8,167 nucleotides of DNA from a bacterium (GTDB lineage: Bacteria > Elusimicrobiota > Elusimicrobia > Elusimicrobiales > UBA9959), in contig JAKAMO010000106.1 of NCBI GenBank assembly GCA_021812825.1, forward strand, positions 1 to 8,167. The letters run 5' to 3'. Of this stretch, positions 7,901 to 8,167 are shown piece after piece (position 1 is the first letter of the stretch; each line of letters begins with the position of its first letter). Below the pieces are notes generated by a model, which saw nothing but the letters and a program-made list of their open reading frames with translations, ran no database searches and was not told the DNA's origin. The position numbers and the translations under genes are program-made.

Positions 7901-8152
7901 GGGGAGATACACGTCACCATCTCGGGCGGCGGCGGCCGTCAGCGCCTGGAAGTGGCGGACAAGGGAGCCGGCATAGAGAAGAAGAACCTCGGTTCGGTGT
8001 TCCATCCCTTCTTCACCACGAGGCACGGCAAGATGGGCCTGGGGCTCACGCTGGCCCGGAACGTGGCGCGGGCCCACGGGGGCTCCCTGGACCTGCACAG
8101 CGAGCCGGGCAAGGGAACGCGCGCGGTGATGGAACTGCCGGAGATCTCCTGA
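4961..8152 (+). CDS. Long coiled-coil histidine kinase (soluble, no recognised sensor domain)
   Basis: This 1063-residue protein is cytoplasmic: no signal peptide or membrane helix is visible. Residues 1 to about 838 are coiled coil, broken by a Ser/Thr/Gly patch at 366-373 and a Gly pair at 744-748. There is no proline before 799; the only cysteines are C673 and C876, and the only tryptophan is W447. A short Gly/Pro linker (839-849) leads to the kinase core: H-box with phospho-acceptor H860 in VAGVAHQIANS, second dimerisation helix about 888-913, and an ATPase domain with N972, the D-K-G-A-G-I box (D1000), F-H-P-F-F-T-T (1014-1020) and G-K-M-G-L-G-L (1023-1029). The core resembles NtrB/AtoS-type kinases, which phosphorylate themselves and pass phosphate to a response regulator. 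No receiver, PAS, GAF or HAMP domain is present. The usual acidic residue after the His is Gln861. The gene overlaps the other coiled-coil gene; the partner regulator is outside the window. Confidence 0.93.
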   Translation: MEEQISSHISDLEGLNSELEGFLSELQGREEGLSSRIKALEEELSSVRMSAAMEKESLSNRLRSVDEVLAEAKSALADKEKLIKDLRAAAKEDAASLNSALEAARVALSKESAKLSAAILDRDDLERRLQASGELLEEVKASLGEKDELLKETRAAAKEKAAELSAAIDQARAAQEAEADRVGESEKERAALLSQLEASAKLLESEKARSAEKEQLLLAGRAALKAKEDDIDKLLRSMEELKADLALERSSVKDRETQLQKAARLREGLEKKLDLAAQENSRSEEGFLLKIELVKKELREQAKRAEDLERKLAAAGSRLEDALEDASRNEKLLSEAGAALAEKESQLRDANQKLTELTKEFTQIKSGSTHESASKAREAAAAMAARVEELENTLSDASSRHMEKFRAVQAELSAVKADLRAREEENTALHAREETLSRELGDAEEKWKFASAQLHNAASKFRNAENEMEIAQGRIKSLEEERDKFRAAVIKAEAASAALASKESKARDGEAAGLMAALEEQAARNTELLRKYDDLVLQNEAAAHEKAALNAEIESLRAALRSAQDSADAQTGEKLGVQAGLAEKLRMLEADLKRKEYELAEANSSAEAAAREAGELRLLLEEKEDSAAGEAEAERARYAALSERMHNTENLLKKKEFELEEAREALSGLEGECAMLRRSRAELGEKYSREIQAENEQLKEAQARIEERDARISRLASAEESLKHEAERLKRDKQGLLSMVRKKAGGAAHSAKVSEAERLLADKEGQLEKLRAELENTRAEKAQLQGREKELREELKARPYRAMLREAEEKLLIKEKMLSDVTFRMKRITHDFEELKVRGQSSGAPGYLPDFEELVAGVAHQIANSISIIRSHAEFCAEAPDAEGSRESLDVIVRNIVNLQKKIDLIMNFSKPVIPQRSPERLAAVVAEVVESLRSAGRFGRAKVKLKGGERLRPVSIDRVRFAAAAEQLLLNAAEAMPGGGEIHVTISGGGGRQRLEVADKGAGIEKKNLGSVFHPFFTTRHGKMGLGLTLARNVARAHGGSLDLHSEPGKGTRAVMELPEIS
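5141..5743 (+). repeat. Three 67-residue (201-bp) coiled-coil repeats
   Basis: Residues 61-127, 128-194 and 195-261 align without gaps at an exact period of 67. Shared features are a start like [RQ]-L-x-[AS]-x-x-x-L-x-E, then L/S-x-[DE]-K-[ED]-x-L at about 16-22 and a R-A-A-[AL]-K block at 27-31. 67 equals eight heptads plus one eleven-residue turn, so each unit would keep helical register with one local shift. A related sequence starts again near residue 311 (KLAAAGSRLEDALED), 49 residues beyond the end of the third unit. Confidence 0.7.
6704..6946 (+). repeat. Pair of related segments 60 residues apart in the coiled coil
   Basis: Residues 582-602 and 642-662 of the kinase protein align at an exact 60-residue offset, with about half the positions identical, including the core L-K-[RK]-K-E-[YF]-E-L-x-E-A. 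The same L-x-x-K-E-x-x-L core recurs around 76, 340, 760 and 811. These are probably diverged internal duplications, though low-complexity heptads could give some of this similarity by chance. Confidence 0.45.
7508..8149 (+). other. Histidine kinase core (HisKA-like DHp plus HATPase_c)
   Basis: Residues 850-1063 form a complete transmitter. H860 (codon 7538-7540) is the expected phosphorylation site. Its neighbours differ from the common H-E-x-x-N-P pattern: Gln861, Ala863 and Ser865, with Asn864 at the +4 position kept. The ATP-binding side has N972 (codon 7874-7876) in L-L-L-N-A-A-E-A-M, D1000 in the G1 box, a canonical F-F-T-T box, an intact G2 glycine box and a final G-K-G-T turn at 1050-1053. 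All the residues needed to bind ATP appear to be present, so this is not a degenerate ATPase. Confidence 0.93.
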
Positions 8153-8167
8153 AGCGGTACACAGGTG

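Noticed and set aside
8153..8167. GTG at 8165-8167 as the start of a next gene
   Set aside because: It is cut by the window edge and the preceding bases give no convincing ribosome-binding site, so it cannot be supported.

Overview
The window is a compact, GC-rich stretch with three genes head to tail on the + strand and almost no non-coding DNA. In order they are an outer-membrane beta-barrel protein with a peptidoglycan-binding LysM tail (3-1442), a 1167-residue protein that is nearly all coiled coil (1473-4976), and a 1063-residue protein with about 840 residues of coiled coil followed by a complete histidine kinase core (4961-8152). The spacing is 30 bp between genes 1 and 2 and a 16-bp overlap between genes 2 and 3. 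This looks like one transcription unit, though neither its promoter nor its terminator is inside the window.

The host is a Gram-negative (diderm) bacterium, because gene 1 encodes a signal peptide, an outer-membrane barrel of the PorV/UPF0164/FadL-like type and a LysM domain. High GC together with free use of ATA (Ile) and AGG (Arg) codons argues against a typical high-GC proteobacterium. It would fit a group such as Elusimicrobiota or a deltaproteobacterial-type lineage, where very long coiled-coil proteins with kinase ends are also plausible. That assignment is a weak inference and nothing here proves it.

Region by region: 3-65 signal peptide; 66-896 barrel; 897-1289 two short coiled coils with Ala/Pro-rich linkers; 1290-1439 LysM; 1443-1472 short gap with a modest ribosome-binding site; 1473-4976 coiled-coil protein ending in three exact-length 49-residue tandem repeats plus a fourth diverged copy upstream; 4961-8152 coiled-coil kinase starting with three exact-length 67-residue repeats, proline-free for its first 798 residues, and ending in dimerisation/phosphotransfer (H860) and ATPase domains. 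The last 15 bases hold nothing recognisable.

The most interesting reading is an unusual signalling or scaffolding unit: two very long rod-like cytoplasmic proteins made in coupled fashion, one carrying a histidine kinase with no PAS, GAF, HAMP or membrane sensor segment. They are co-transcribed with an outer-membrane protein that can grip the cell wall. The cognate response regulator is not in the window. The functional link between the envelope protein and the two rods is inferred from gene order only.
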